From assembly GCF_040024445.1 (NCBI RefSeq), contig NZ_CP157276.1, positions 992,001 to 1,056,000 on the forward strand: DNA of 64,000 nucleotides, given 5' to 3'. Position numbers and translations under genes: made by a program. The notes under the pieces were generated by a model. The model searched no databases, had not been told where the DNA came from, and saw only the letters and a program-made list of their open reading frames with translations. Position 1 is the first letter of the stretch, and the number at the start of each line of letters is the position of its first letter. Of the stretch, positions 36,622 through 44,625 are shown one piece after another. Source of the DNA: Prescottella soli. GTDB taxonomy: Bacteria; Actinomycetota; Actinomycetes; Mycobacteriales; Mycobacteriaceae.

Positions 36622-37323
36622 TTACCGCAGTTCGGTCACGAACGCCATCCGGTCACCCCGGTACAGCGACCGCACGCGCTCGATCGGCACCCCGTCGGTG
36701 TCACGGGAGACGCGGTGCAACTTCAGCATCGGCATCGCGGTGCTGGATTCGACCAGCGCCGCCTCGCGCGGGGTGGGCAGGGCGGTCTCGATGCGTTCGG
36801 TGGCCGAGGTGAATGCGATGCCGCGCGAACGGATCGCCGCGTACAGCGAGGTCTCGGGGTCGAACGTGTCGGCGAGGTCCGGGAACCGGTGCAGCGGCAG
36901 GTAGGTGCTCTCCAACCCGATGCGTTCGCCGTCCGCCAGCAGCACGCGCTCGAGGTGGATCACCGGATCGCCGACCTGGAGTTCCAGGATCTGCGCCAGC
37001 TTCTCGTGCGCGTCGATCTCCTCCCACCGCACCAGGATTCGGCCCGGCTCGCGGCCCTGGCTGACGGCGCCTTCGGTGTAGGAGCCGAGCGAGAGCGGCT
37101 GGACCAACTTCGGTCGCGCGACGACCGTTCCCCGCCCCCGACGCTCGACGCGTCCGGCCACGAGCAGTTCGTGCAGCGCCTGCCGCACCGTCTCGCGGGA
37201 CACCCCGCAGCGGGCCGCAAGTTCCCGTTCGGCGGGCACCGGGTCACCCTCGGAGAGGTCGGCGAGCAGATCCTCCACGTGGGTCCGCACCACGTAGTGC
37301 TTGGGCAGGCTCTCGGCGGTCAT
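36622..37323 (-). CDS. GntR/HutC-family regulator of the phosphonate-type locus
   Basis: A 233-residue regulator with a GntR winged helix (VPAERELAARCGVSRETVRQALHELLVAGRVERR) and a UTRA effector domain (EPGRILVRWEEIDAHEKLAQILEL). HutC-type members bind GGTCTAnACC-like sites, and two lie in the divergent promoter at 37876-37933. Start ATG overlaps the HD-gene stop (TGATG). Its 3' end is repeated at 32313-32379. Confidence 0.92.
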   Translation of the reverse strand: MTAESLPKHYVVRTHVEDLLADLSEGDPVPAERELAARCGVSRETVRQALHELLVAGRVERRGRGTVVARPKLVQPLSLGSYTEGAVSQGREPGRILVRWEEIDAHEKLAQILELQVGDPVIHLERVLLADGERIGLESTYLPLHRFPDLADTFDPETSLYAAIRSRGIAFTSATERIETALPTPREAALVESSTAMPMLKLHRVSRDTDGVPIERVRSLYRGDRMAFVTELR

Positions 37324-37853
37324 CACGCCACCATCCCGGCCCGCACGCGACGCGCCACGACGAGGACATCGTCGATCGACGGCGCCTGCGCACCGGGCAC
37401 TTTCGCGCGGTCGTCGTAGCGGCGCAATCGAACGGCATCCGACCACCACGGATGCGACGCCCACTCCGGCTCGACGGCGGGGCCGCCCTGGTGTCGCAGT
37501 GTCGCAATCGATTCCGGGGACAGTGCCCCGACGTACGCGGGATCGGTGGCCACCAGGTAACGCTTGGCGGCGACGTGCGCGCCGGCCAGCCAGCCGACCC
37601 GCTCCCCGAACCGCGGTGTGAGCCAGTCGCGGGCGATCCGGTCGTGCGGCGCGTCGGCAGCTGTCAACGGGCTGCGCGCGAGATCGTGCAGTGCGCTGGC
37701 CAGCACCAGGCCGTCGTCGGCCCCGTCCGCGATCGCGTGACCGGCGGCCTGCAGCGCATGGTCGAGTTCGTCGACCGCTTCGCCGTCGAACACCCCCCGC
37801 ATCGAATCCAACAGTGCAGCAGCCTCTTCGAGCACGGCCGAGTCGTCGTTCAT
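37323..37853 (-). CDS. HD-domain protein of phosphonate degradation (PhnZ-like)
   Basis: A 176-residue HD protein that fits the phosphonate-degradation-associated HD family: DELDHALQAAGHAI, ALHDLARS, GAHVAAKRYLVATDPAYVGALSPESI, LRHQGGP and DAVRLRRYDDRAK. PhnZ in this family is a di-iron oxygenase cleaving the C-P bond of a 1-hydroxy-phosphonate. Residues of the iron site (His of DHALQ, HD, His of GAHVAAK, Asp of RYDDRAK) are present. Start ATG at 37853; a longer start overlaps the operator. Confidence 0.85.
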   Translation of the reverse strand: MNDDSAVLEEAAALLDSMRGVFDGEAVDELDHALQAAGHAIADGADDGLVLASALHDLARSPLTAADAPHDRIARDWLTPRFGERVGWLAGAHVAAKRYLVATDPAYVGALSPESIATLRHQGGPAVEPEWASHPWWSDAVRLRRYDDRAKVPGAQAPSIDDVLVVARRVRAGMVA

Positions 37854-37875
37854 GCCCGTCAGCCTACACAAATTC

Positions 37876-37885
37876 GGTCTATACC
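37876..37885. promoter_or_regulatory. GntR operator half-perfect site 1
   Basis: GGTCTATACC, one mismatch from the palindrome GGTCTAGACC, in the divergent HD/FAD-oxidoreductase promoter region. Confidence 0.7.
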
Positions 37886-37921
37886 AATTGTTCATCTGAC
37901 GTTTCCCGAACGTCCCCCAGA

Positions 37922-37933
37922 TGGTCTAGACCA
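37922..37933. promoter_or_regulatory. GntR operator site 2
   Basis: TGGTCTAGACCA is a perfect palindrome of the HutC/DasR type, 18-29 nt before the FAD-oxidoreductase start. Its centre lies 47 nt from the centre of site 1. Confidence 0.78.
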
Positions 37934-37950
37934 ATGCCCATGCTGTGTCC

Positions 37951-39078
37951 ATGCGAATTGCAATTGTGGGCGGCGGAATCCTCGGCACGGCCCATGCCGA
38001 CGAGGCCATCCGACGCGGACACGACGTCGTCCATCTCGAACGCGAACTCGAAGCGCGCGGTGCCACCGTACGCAACTTCGGACTGGTGTGGGTCTCCGGT
38101 CGGGCCCAGCACGAACTCGACGCCTCGCTGCGCTCCCGGGAACTGTGGGCCGACCTCGCCCGACGCGTCCCCGAGGTCGGCTTCCGTGCGGCCGGATCGA
38201 TGACGCTGCTACGCACCCCCGAGGAGGTCGCGGTCGCCGAGGACATGGCCGCGCGCGCCGACGCCGACGTCCGCGGCTTCAGCCTCCTCGAGCCCGACGC
38301 GGTCCGCGCGGTCAACCCCGCGCTGCGCGGAAAGTACCTGGCCGGCCTGCACTGCACCCGCGACGGAGCCGTCGAGTCGCGCGTCGCCCTTCCGGCGATC
38401 CGCCGCCACCTCGAGACCAGCGGCCGGTACGCCTTCCACGCCGGCACCGAGGCCCGCGAGATCGCCACCACCGCGGCCGGGGTGCGCATCCGCGACGACC
38501 ACGGTCGCACCTTCGAGGCCGACCTCGTCATCGTGTGCCCGGGCGCCACCCTGGGTGGACTGGCGCGCGACCTCGCCGGCGACCTGCCGCTGCGTCGGGT
38601 GCGCCTGCAGATGATGCAGACCGCACCGCTCGGCGAGGCGCTCACCACCGCGATCGCCGACGGCGACAGCATGCGGTACTACCCCGCCTTCGCCGGCCCC
38701 GCGCTCGACGCCCTGCGCGACGCGCAGCCGCAGGAGCCCACCGCGGCCGAGCACCGGATGCAGTTGCTCTGCGTGCAGCGCCTGCACGGCGGCCTGACGA
38801 TCGGCGACACCCACGAGTACGACGAGCCGCTCGACTTCGACGTCGACGAGGCCCCGTACCGGCACCTGACCAGCGTCGTCGAGGAGCTCCTCGGCCGCCA
38901 CCTGCCGCCGGTCGTCAAGCGCTGGGCCGGCGTCTACAGCCAGTGCCTCGACCCCGCCCAGCTGGTCCACCGCGCCCAGCCCGCAGACGGCGTGTGGGTC
39001 GTGGCCGGACCGGGCGGACGCGGCATGACCCTCGGCCCGGCCCTCGCCGAGCAGACCGCCGACCAGCTCGGCCTGTAA
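37951..39078 (+). CDS. FAD-dependent oxidoreductase associated with phosphonate catabolism
   Basis: A 375-residue glycine-oxidase-like flavoprotein with MRIAIVGGGILGTAHADEA, RNFGLVWVSG, the DGAVESRVALPAIRRHL segment and the C-terminal VVAGPGGRGMTLGPALAEQ. It fits the TIGR03364 type that recurs in phosphonate clusters beside HD and HAD genes, with proposed oxidation of amino-phosphonates to phosphonoacetaldehyde. No ribosome binding site precedes the ATG at 37951 (or a GTG at 37945), so the transcript may be leaderless. 22 nt after its stop comes the truncated HAD gene. Confidence 0.87.
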   Translation: MRIAIVGGGILGTAHADEAIRRGHDVVHLERELEARGATVRNFGLVWVSGRAQHELDASLRSRELWADLARRVPEVGFRAAGSMTLLRTPEEVAVAEDMAARADADVRGFSLLEPDAVRAVNPALRGKYLAGLHCTRDGAVESRVALPAIRRHLETSGRYAFHAGTEAREIATTAAGVRIRDDHGRTFEADLVIVCPGATLGGLARDLAGDLPLRRVRLQMMQTAPLGEALTTAIADGDSMRYYPAFAGPALDALRDAQPQEPTAAEHRMQLLCVQRLHGGLTIGDTHEYDEPLDFDVDEAPYRHLTSVVEELLGRHLPPVVKRWAGVYSQCLDPAQLVHRAQPADGVWVVAGPGGRGMTLGPALAEQTADQLGL

Positions 39079-39100
39079 CCCAAACCCCGAGGAGACACTC

Positions 39101-39184
39101 GTGACCACCATCAAGCTCGCCGTCCTCGACATGGCCGGCACCACCGTCGCCGACGACGGCCTCGTGCGAGGCGCGGCGCGCTGA
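39101..39184 (+). pseudogene. Truncated phosphonatase-like HAD hydrolase
   Basis: GTG start with GAGGAGA upstream, followed by 27 codons. LAVLDMAGTTVADDG is the N-terminus with HAD motif I (DxAGTT) of phosphonoacetaldehyde-hydrolase-like enzymes. It ends at a TGA at 39182, ten bases before the palindromic repeat at 39194-39264. No downstream HAD motifs are found here. Such enzymes act after the FAD oxidoreductase. Confidence 0.88.
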
Positions 39185-39193
39185 TTCCGCTCG

Positions 39194-39264
39194 GCCCGAG
39201 CGCCCACTCCTGGCTCCGCTGCGCGGGATTCCGCGAAATCAGGCAAGGAATGGGCGCTCAGGCC
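39194..39264. repeat. Palindromic repeat, family 2, copy A
   Basis: Outer arms GAGCGCCCACTCCT / AGGAATGGGCGCTC (39198-39211, 39246-39259; one mismatch) around a core with GCGCGGGATTCCGCG. Its right end overlaps the stop codon of the SGNH gene and its left end abuts the truncated HAD gene. Confidence 0.88.
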
Positions 39265-40049
39265 GACGTCGTATCCGGCTCGTCTGCCCGCCGGACCCGA
39301 GTAAGTTCCGGACGCTTCGCGACGCGCCCGGCGCCCGACGACGTTCCGCGCACACGGCGCCCGAGCCACGGCCCGAGAAACCGAACCGCCCACTCGGTGT
39401 CCGCACGAACTCGCCCCAGTGCGGTGACCGGCGGGAGCGGACCCAGGCTGTCCTGCCAGCTCAAGTCGGCGCCGGGGACCTCCAGCACCGTGGCCGCGGC
39501 CGCGGCCAGCCGGTCGTGTCCATCCGCGTTGAGGTGCAGTCGATCCCAACTCCACAGCCGCGGGTCCGTCGCGACCGGGTACGCCTCGAGGTCGATCACC
39601 GCGACACCGTGCCGTGCCGCGGCCGCCCGGATCTCCGTGTTCAGCGCCGAGATCCGGGCCATGATCGCGCGGCCGCCCGGCATGCCCGCGCCGAGCGTGG
39701 GAAACGCCATCGTCAGCACCCGCGCGCCGGACGCGGTCAGCGCCTCGAACGCGACCTCCAGTTCGGCGGCGATCGCGGTGGGTTCGAACTTCGGTCGCAG
39801 CAGGTCGTTCACGCCGGCGACGACGGATGCCAGGTCGGGCTGCAGCGCCAGCGCGGGCGCCAACTGTTCCTCCCGCACATGGCGGGCCAGCCGGCCCCGG
39901 ATCGCGAGGTTGGCGTAGAGCACCTCGGGGTTGATCTCCGCGAGCCGCTCGGCGAGCCGGTCCGCCCAGCCGCGGTAGCCCCGCAAGTCGTCCCCGTCGT
40001 TGAGTCCTTCGCTCTGGCTGTCACCGATCGCCACGAACCGACTGAACAC
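39258..40049 (-). CDS. SGNH/GDSL-type esterase
   Basis: A 263-residue SGNH hydrolase. Block I is FVAIGDSQSEG (catalytic Ser), Block III AGVNDLLRP (Asn) and Block V DRLHLNADGHDRLA (Asp/His as D..H). It has no clear signal peptide. The GTG at 40049 has AAGGGGGG upstream. The stop codon lies within repeat copy A; copy B lies 49 bp upstream of the start. It probably hydrolyses acyl esters; substrate unknown. Confidence 0.85.
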   Translation of the reverse strand: MFSRFVAIGDSQSEGLNDGDDLRGYRGWADRLAERLAEINPEVLYANLAIRGRLARHVREEQLAPALALQPDLASVVAGVNDLLRPKFEPTAIAAELEVAFEALTASGARVLTMAFPTLGAGMPGGRAIMARISALNTEIRAAAARHGVAVIDLEAYPVATDPRLWSWDRLHLNADGHDRLAAAAATVLEVPGADLSWQDSLGPLPPVTALGRVRADTEWAVRFLGPWLGRRVRGTSSGAGRVAKRPELTRVRRADEPDTTSA

Positions 40050-40097
40050 CGTCGGCCCCCCTTCGTCTCTGCCGCTAAGGTGCGACGAGCCTAGCGA

Positions 40098-40167
40098 GCC
40101 TGAGCGCCCATTCCTCGCTGCGGTACGCGGGATTCCGCGGAAACAGAAGAGGAATGGGCGCTCAGGC
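40098..40167. repeat. Palindromic repeat, family 2, copy B
   Basis: Perfect 19-bp arms GCCTGAGCGCCCATTCCTC / GAGGAATGGGCGCTCAGGC around a core with ACGCGGGATTCCGCG, shared with copy A at 39194-39264. It ends 7 bp before the acyl-CoA synthetase stop and may serve as its terminator. Confidence 0.9.
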
Positions 40168-40173
40168 CGATCG

Positions 40174-41805
40174 TCACTGACCCTTACGCAGGATGTACCG
40201 CTGCACCTTGCCGCTGGGGGTCTTGGGCAGGTGCGGCACGAAGTGCACGGTGCGCGGGTACGCGTGCGCCGCGAACTTCTTCTTGACCAGCTGCTGCAGG
40301 TCCTTCTCGAGCTCGTCGGTGCCCTCGACACCCGAGCGCAGCACGACGAACGCCTCGAGCACCTCGCCGCGCAGCTGGTCCGGCATGCCGACGACGGCCG
40401 CCTCGACGACGTCGTCGTGCATGACGAGCACGCTCTCGACGTCGAACGGGCCGATGCGGTAGCCGGCCATGATGATCACGTCGTCGTCGCGGGACGAGAA
40501 GAAGAACCGGCCCTGCTCGTCCACCTGGCCGGCGTCGCCGGTGATGTACCAGCGCCCGTCCGGCGTGAAGCGCGCCGCGGTCTTATCGGGGGCGTCGCTG
40601 TAGCCGGTGAACCACATGAGCGGGCTCGCGGTGGTGTCGATCACCACGCGGCCGGGGGTGTTCGGCGGGGCGATCTCGTCGGCGTCGTCGGACAGGACCG
40701 CGCAGCTCCAACCGGGCAGCGGGCGACCCATCGAGCCGGGGACGACGTCCTCGCGCAGACCGTCGGCCCACGCGTTGATGATGAACATGCCGTGTTCGGT
40801 CTGCCCGTACTGGTCGCGGACTGTCACGCCCAGCTCCGCCTCCGACCACGCGATGACGTCCGGCGTGAGGGGCTCACCGGCCGACGACGCACGGCGCAGC
40901 TTCACCGACTCCGGCACCGGGGTCTCGTCGGCACGCAGGCTCCGGTACACGGTCGGCGCCGCGGCAAAGTTCGTGACGCCGAAGCGCTCCATCACCTGCC
41001 ACGTCAGCGGCGCGGAGAACCCCGCGTGCAGCAGGATGCTGCGGATGCCCGACGCCATCGGACCGAGCAGCGCGTAGTACAGCCCGTACGCCCACCCCGG
41101 ATCGGCGGCGTTCCAGAACACGTCGTCCTCACGCACGTCGAGACCCAACTCGATGTACGAGCGGAACGCCGCGAGCGCGCGGACCGGCACCGGAACACCC
41201 TTCGGGGTGCCGGTCGTGCCGCTGGTGAACAAACGAACTATCGGTGCGTCGCCGCCCATCGCGACCGCGGCGCCGCGCGGGTCGTCGGCCGAGTAGCCCG
41301 CCACCAAGGCGTCGAACGCCACAGCGCCCTCGGCCTCACCGCCCGCGACGACGACGCGCCACGAGGGGTTCGCCGGCATGTCGTCGCCGGGCGCGAGCTT
41401 GTCGACCTGGTTCGCGTCGGAGATCACGACCTTGGCGCCGCTGGCCTCGAGCCGGAACGCGATGGCGGGCGGGGCGAACGCGGTGAACAACGGGACGTGG
41501 ACGGCCCCGCGACGCCAGATGCCCAGGAGGGCGACGACCAGGTCGGCAGACTTGCCCATGAGCGTCGCGACGCAGTCACCGGGCTCGACGCCTAGGTCGG
41601 CAAGGGCCGCCGCGAAGCGGGTGGACTGCTCACGCAGCCAGCCGTACGTAAGATCGGTCGACGACAGGTCGCTCTCGACGACCGTGAACGCCACCGCGTC
41701 GGCCGGATGCCGATCGCACAGCAGCTCCGCGGCGCACGCCTCGGGGGTGTCGTACTGCGCCAGAAGCTCGCGCACGCGGGTGGTGGTGTCGACGGTCATC
41801 GTCAC
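40174..41805 (-). CDS. Acyl-CoA synthetase (AMP-forming)
   Basis: A 543-residue ANL-family enzyme with the P-loop LFTSGTTGTPKGVPV, core YGQTEHG, YITGDAGQ, RDDDVIIMAGYRIGP and the C-terminal catalytic Lys region PKTPSGKVQRYILRK. It activates a carboxylic acid to its CoA thioester; substrate not predictable (medium-chain acid is plausible). It diverges from a LuxR-type regulator. An ATG two codons in (41799) is an alternative start. Confidence 0.92.
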   Translation of the reverse strand: MTMTVDTTTRVRELLAQYDTPEACAAELLCDRHPADAVAFTVVESDLSSTDLTYGWLREQSTRFAAALADLGVEPGDCVATLMGKSADLVVALLGIWRRGAVHVPLFTAFAPPAIAFRLEASGAKVVISDANQVDKLAPGDDMPANPSWRVVVAGGEAEGAVAFDALVAGYSADDPRGAAVAMGGDAPIVRLFTSGTTGTPKGVPVPVRALAAFRSYIELGLDVREDDVFWNAADPGWAYGLYYALLGPMASGIRSILLHAGFSAPLTWQVMERFGVTNFAAAPTVYRSLRADETPVPESVKLRRASSAGEPLTPDVIAWSEAELGVTVRDQYGQTEHGMFIINAWADGLREDVVPGSMGRPLPGWSCAVLSDDADEIAPPNTPGRVVIDTTASPLMWFTGYSDAPDKTAARFTPDGRWYITGDAGQVDEQGRFFFSSRDDDVIIMAGYRIGPFDVESVLVMHDDVVEAAVVGMPDQLRGEVLEAFVVLRSGVEGTDELEKDLQQLVKKKFAAHAYPRTVHFVPHLPKTPSGKVQRYILRKGQ

Positions 41806-41902
41806 TCCTCGTCGTCGGGGCCCAGCTCACCATCGGGCCTTCATCCCCCCTATGATCCGAGTCACAGCCTCGACCCACTACCCCCGGAAAGGGGTGAAGA
41901 GG

Positions 41903-42769
41903 ATGCCGATCGACACCACGGCCCTTCTTCGTCCACGCGACCGTGATGCGCTACGCACCGAACTCCGAAAAATCGCCTCTACCGGCGTCGTTCCCGTCGT
42001 CTTCGGCGGCGAGGTCCAGGACGGCACGCTCCACCTGGGCGAGTTCATGGGCACCTTCACCGACGGTCTGCGCGGTCTCGCGGTCCGCGAGAGTGCCGGG
42101 CTGGGGGGACGGGTCGTCGAGCGGAAGAACCCGATCGCGGTCCACGACTACGGTCGCGCCCGGACCATCACCCATCACTACGACGGTCCCGTCCTCGCCG
42201 AGGGCCTCTGTTCGGTGCTGGCGGTGCCCGTGGTCGTCCGCGGGAGCTCCCGCGCCGTCATGTACGCCGCGATCCGCGAGCGCGTCCAGTTGGGCGACCG
42301 GATCGCCGACATCATGATGCAGGCCGGACGCCGGCTCGCGAACGAGGTCGCGATCCGCGACGAGGTGGACCGACGGATCCAATTGCTCGACGCGGCGGCC
42401 GCCGAATCCACCCCGCACGCGGTGGATACCGAGGAGATCCGCGACGTGTACGCGGAGCTGCGCAGCATCGCGCAGACGGTGCAGCAGCCCGAACTCCAGG
42501 AGCGACTACGAGCCCTGTCCGGCCGGCTCGCGGCCGTCGGCTCCCCCGACGGCGCGACCCGTCCCGCGCCGTCGGTCACGCTGTCGCCGCGCGAGATCGA
42601 CGTCCTCAGCCACGCGGCTCTGGGATGCACCAATGCCGATATCGCCGAACGGCTTTCCGTGAAGCCGGAAACCGTCAAGAGCTACCTGCGCAGCGCGATG
42701 AGCAAGCTCGACGCCAATTCCCGCCGGGAGGCGGTGGTCACCGCACGCCGGCTCGGACTGCTGCCGTAG
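41903..42769 (+). CDS. LuxR-type transcriptional regulator
   Basis: A 288-residue protein with an N-terminal GAF-like sensing region (residues about 15-150, e.g. VVFGGEVQDGTLHLGEF, LCSVLAVPVVVRGSSRAVMYAAI), a helical linker and a C-terminal LuxR/NarL helix-turn-helix (LSPREIDVLSHAALGCTNADIAERLSVKPETVKSYL). It lies divergent to the acyl-CoA synthetase and is a likely regulator of it. ATG at 41903, GAAGAGG upstream. Confidence 0.9.
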   Translation: MPIDTTALLRPRDRDALRTELRKIASTGVVPVVFGGEVQDGTLHLGEFMGTFTDGLRGLAVRESAGLGGRVVERKNPIAVHDYGRARTITHHYDGPVLAEGLCSVLAVPVVVRGSSRAVMYAAIRERVQLGDRIADIMMQAGRRLANEVAIRDEVDRRIQLLDAAAAESTPHAVDTEEIRDVYAELRSIAQTVQQPELQERLRALSGRLAAVGSPDGATRPAPSVTLSPREIDVLSHAALGCTNADIAERLSVKPETVKSYLRSAMSKLDANSRREAVVTARRLGLLP

Positions 42770-42782
42770 TGCCACGATTTTC

Positions 42783-42796
42783 TGGAACACGTTCCA
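42783..42796. promoter_or_regulatory. KstR-type operator
   Basis: TGGAACACGTTCCA fits the KstR consensus TnnAACnnGTTnnA exactly and is 22 bp before the next gene's start. KstR represses cholesterol-catabolic genes in mycobacteria and rhodococci. Confidence 0.75.
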
Positions 42797-42818
42797 CCGC
42801 TGTGCCATACTCGCGGCC

Positions 42819-43619
42819 ATGTCAGCGACACCGACCGAATCGGCCAACGTGACCCGAAGTGCGACCGCGCAGGAGCTACTCGATCTCGTGCTCGGGTCCC
42901 CCGCGGCAGTCGCCGTCCACGACAAAGAGGCCTGGCTGGGCCTGTTCTCGCAGCGGCACGTCGTGGAGGACCCGGTCGGCGGCCGCCCCGTCCTCGGTGG
43001 GCTCTACGACCGGCGCAGCCGGGTCCGCGGTGGCGAACCGCTCGCTCGGTTCTGGGACACGTTCATCGCGCCCAACGACATTCGCTTCCACGTCGAGCAC
43101 GACGACATCGTGTCCGGGCTGGACGTCATCCGCGACGTCACGATCGAGACGCGCCTGGGCGACGGCGTCGTCGCCAAGGCCCCGATGCACCTGCTGTACG
43201 AGACGACGCTCGACGACGGCGCCCCGCGGATCCGGCGGATCGCCGCGCACTGGGAGGTCGCGCCGATGTTCGCCCAGGTCGCCGGGATCGACCGCGCCAG
43301 GCTCGGTGTCGGCGCCGCGATGGGCGCGCGCATGCTGCGACTGCAGGGCGTCGGGGGGTCGCTCGCGTTCGGTCTGGCGGTGCGCAGCGTCGGCGAACGC
43401 GGCAAGCGGTCGGTGCGACGGCTGGTCTCCGACGCCCAGCGCGGCGACCTTCGGGCGGCGGCCCTGCTCGGCGGCCGGACCGTCCGCGACGTCACCAAGA
43501 TCATCGCTGCGGGCGACACCGTCACCGCCACCTGCACCGTCGACGGCGCCCACGCGGTGCTCTTCTGCTACCTGAACCGCAAGACGTTCGAGATCACGAA
43601 GGCCGACATCTACTCGTGA
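42819..43619 (+). CDS. Ketosteroid-isomerase-like (NTF2-fold) protein, KstR box upstream
   Basis: A 266-residue protein. The N-terminal about 150 residues are NTF2-like (KEAWLGLFSQRHVVEDPVGGRPV resembles the isomerase base motif with VEDPVG), and a C-terminal extension includes AHAVLFCYLNRKTFEITKADIYS, also NTF2-like, so it may be a double domain. The KstR-type operator suggests a role in steroid or lipid catabolism. Exact function unknown. Confidence 0.8.
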   Translation: MSATPTESANVTRSATAQELLDLVLGSPAAVAVHDKEAWLGLFSQRHVVEDPVGGRPVLGGLYDRRSRVRGGEPLARFWDTFIAPNDIRFHVEHDDIVSGLDVIRDVTIETRLGDGVVAKAPMHLLYETTLDDGAPRIRRIAAHWEVAPMFAQVAGIDRARLGVGAAMGARMLRLQGVGGSLAFGLAVRSVGERGKRSVRRLVSDAQRGDLRAAALLGGRTVRDVTKIIAAGDTVTATCTVDGAHAVLFCYLNRKTFEITKADIYS

Positions 43620-43625
43620 TCGGCC

Positions 43626-43664
43626 GATCCGCGCCGCCGACGACGCCGGTCGGCGGTGCGGATC
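43626..43664. terminator. Bidirectional hairpin between convergent genes
   Basis: Arms GATCCGCGCCGCCGAC / GTCGGCGGTGCGGATC (one mismatch) with a 7-nt loop lie between the NTF2-like gene and the convergent GNAT gene; the distal arm overlaps the GNAT stop. Confidence 0.78.
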
Positions 43665-44499
43665 AATCGAGCAGGACGGTCGCGAACGTCGCGACCTGAG
43701 TGAAGCCCACCCGCGCATACGCCCGGCGGGCCCGCGCGTTGTAGCTGTTGACGTAGAGGCTCGCTATGCGCCCGCGGGCCATGACGGCCGCCGCGACCGC
43801 CGCGGTCCCGGCCGCCCCGAGTCCCTCGCCGCGCCGCGCCGGGTCGACCCACACGCCCTGAATCTGCCCGACGGCGGCCGACATCGACCCGACCTCGGCC
43901 TTGTAGACCACGTCGCCGTTCTCGAATCGAGCCCACGCGCGCCCGGAGGCGATGAGGTTCGCGACCCGCCGCCGGTAGCTGCGGCCACCGTCGTTGGCGC
44001 ACGGGTTGATCCCGACCTCCTCGATGAACATCGCGACCGCCGCCGGCAGGTAGGACTCGATCTCGTCCATCCGCACCTGACGCACGTGCGGATCGGGACG
44101 CACACCGGGATCGGCGTCGAGCGCGAGCAACGGCTGCTCCGAACGGATCTCGCGCGCGGAACCCCACTCCGACTCGAGCATCTCCCACAGCGGCAGCGTC
44201 AGCTCCGCGCGCCCCACGAGCGACGAGCACATCCGCGGAAACCGACTGGCCCGATCCGCGAACGAACGCAGATCGTCGACGTCGCCCAGCAACGGAATCA
44301 GGTTCGCCCCAGCGAAACACAGCGACTCGGCCGGTCCCCCACGACTCCACATCTCGCCCTGGAGCGTGCGGGGATCGAGACCCGACTGCTGGACGCGAGC
44401 GGCGACCATGCACGCCGCGACCGGATCGGACTCGAGCACGCGCAACACCTGGGCGGTGTCGCGTCCACTGAGTTGTCGCGCTCCGAGGAGCTTGAGCAC
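43663..44499 (-). CDS. GNAT-family N-acetyltransferase (Rv2867c-like)
   Basis: A 278-residue acetyltransferase. The C-terminal half has acetyl-CoA-binding GVWVDPARRGEGLGAAGTAAV and the end LYVNSYNARARRAYARVGFTQV; the N-terminal half is a second domain typical of the DUF4081-type Rv2867c family (LRVLESDPVAACMVAARVQ). Start is the GTG at 44499, seven bases after AAGGGGG; a GTG at 44505 is too close. It lies 126 bp downstream of ispG, as in M. tuberculosis. Confidence 0.88.
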   Translation of the reverse strand: MLKLLGARQLSGRDTAQVLRVLESDPVAACMVAARVQQSGLDPRTLQGEMWSRGGPAESLCFAGANLIPLLGDVDDLRSFADRASRFPRMCSSLVGRAELTLPLWEMLESEWGSAREIRSEQPLLALDADPGVRPDPHVRQVRMDEIESYLPAAVAMFIEEVGINPCANDGGRSYRRRVANLIASGRAWARFENGDVVYKAEVGSMSAAVGQIQGVWVDPARRGEGLGAAGTAAVAAAVMARGRIASLYVNSYNARARRAYARVGFTQVATFATVLLD

Positions 44500-44625
44500 C
44501 GACACACCCCCTTCGTCCCGTGCCTCGTCGTCGAGACCGTTCGGCGTGATGTCTGTCAGCGTCGGGCTGTCAGTGCCGGATTCGAGAACCACATTGCCAT
44601 GAAGGTGCGCCTGGGTGGGCAGATT

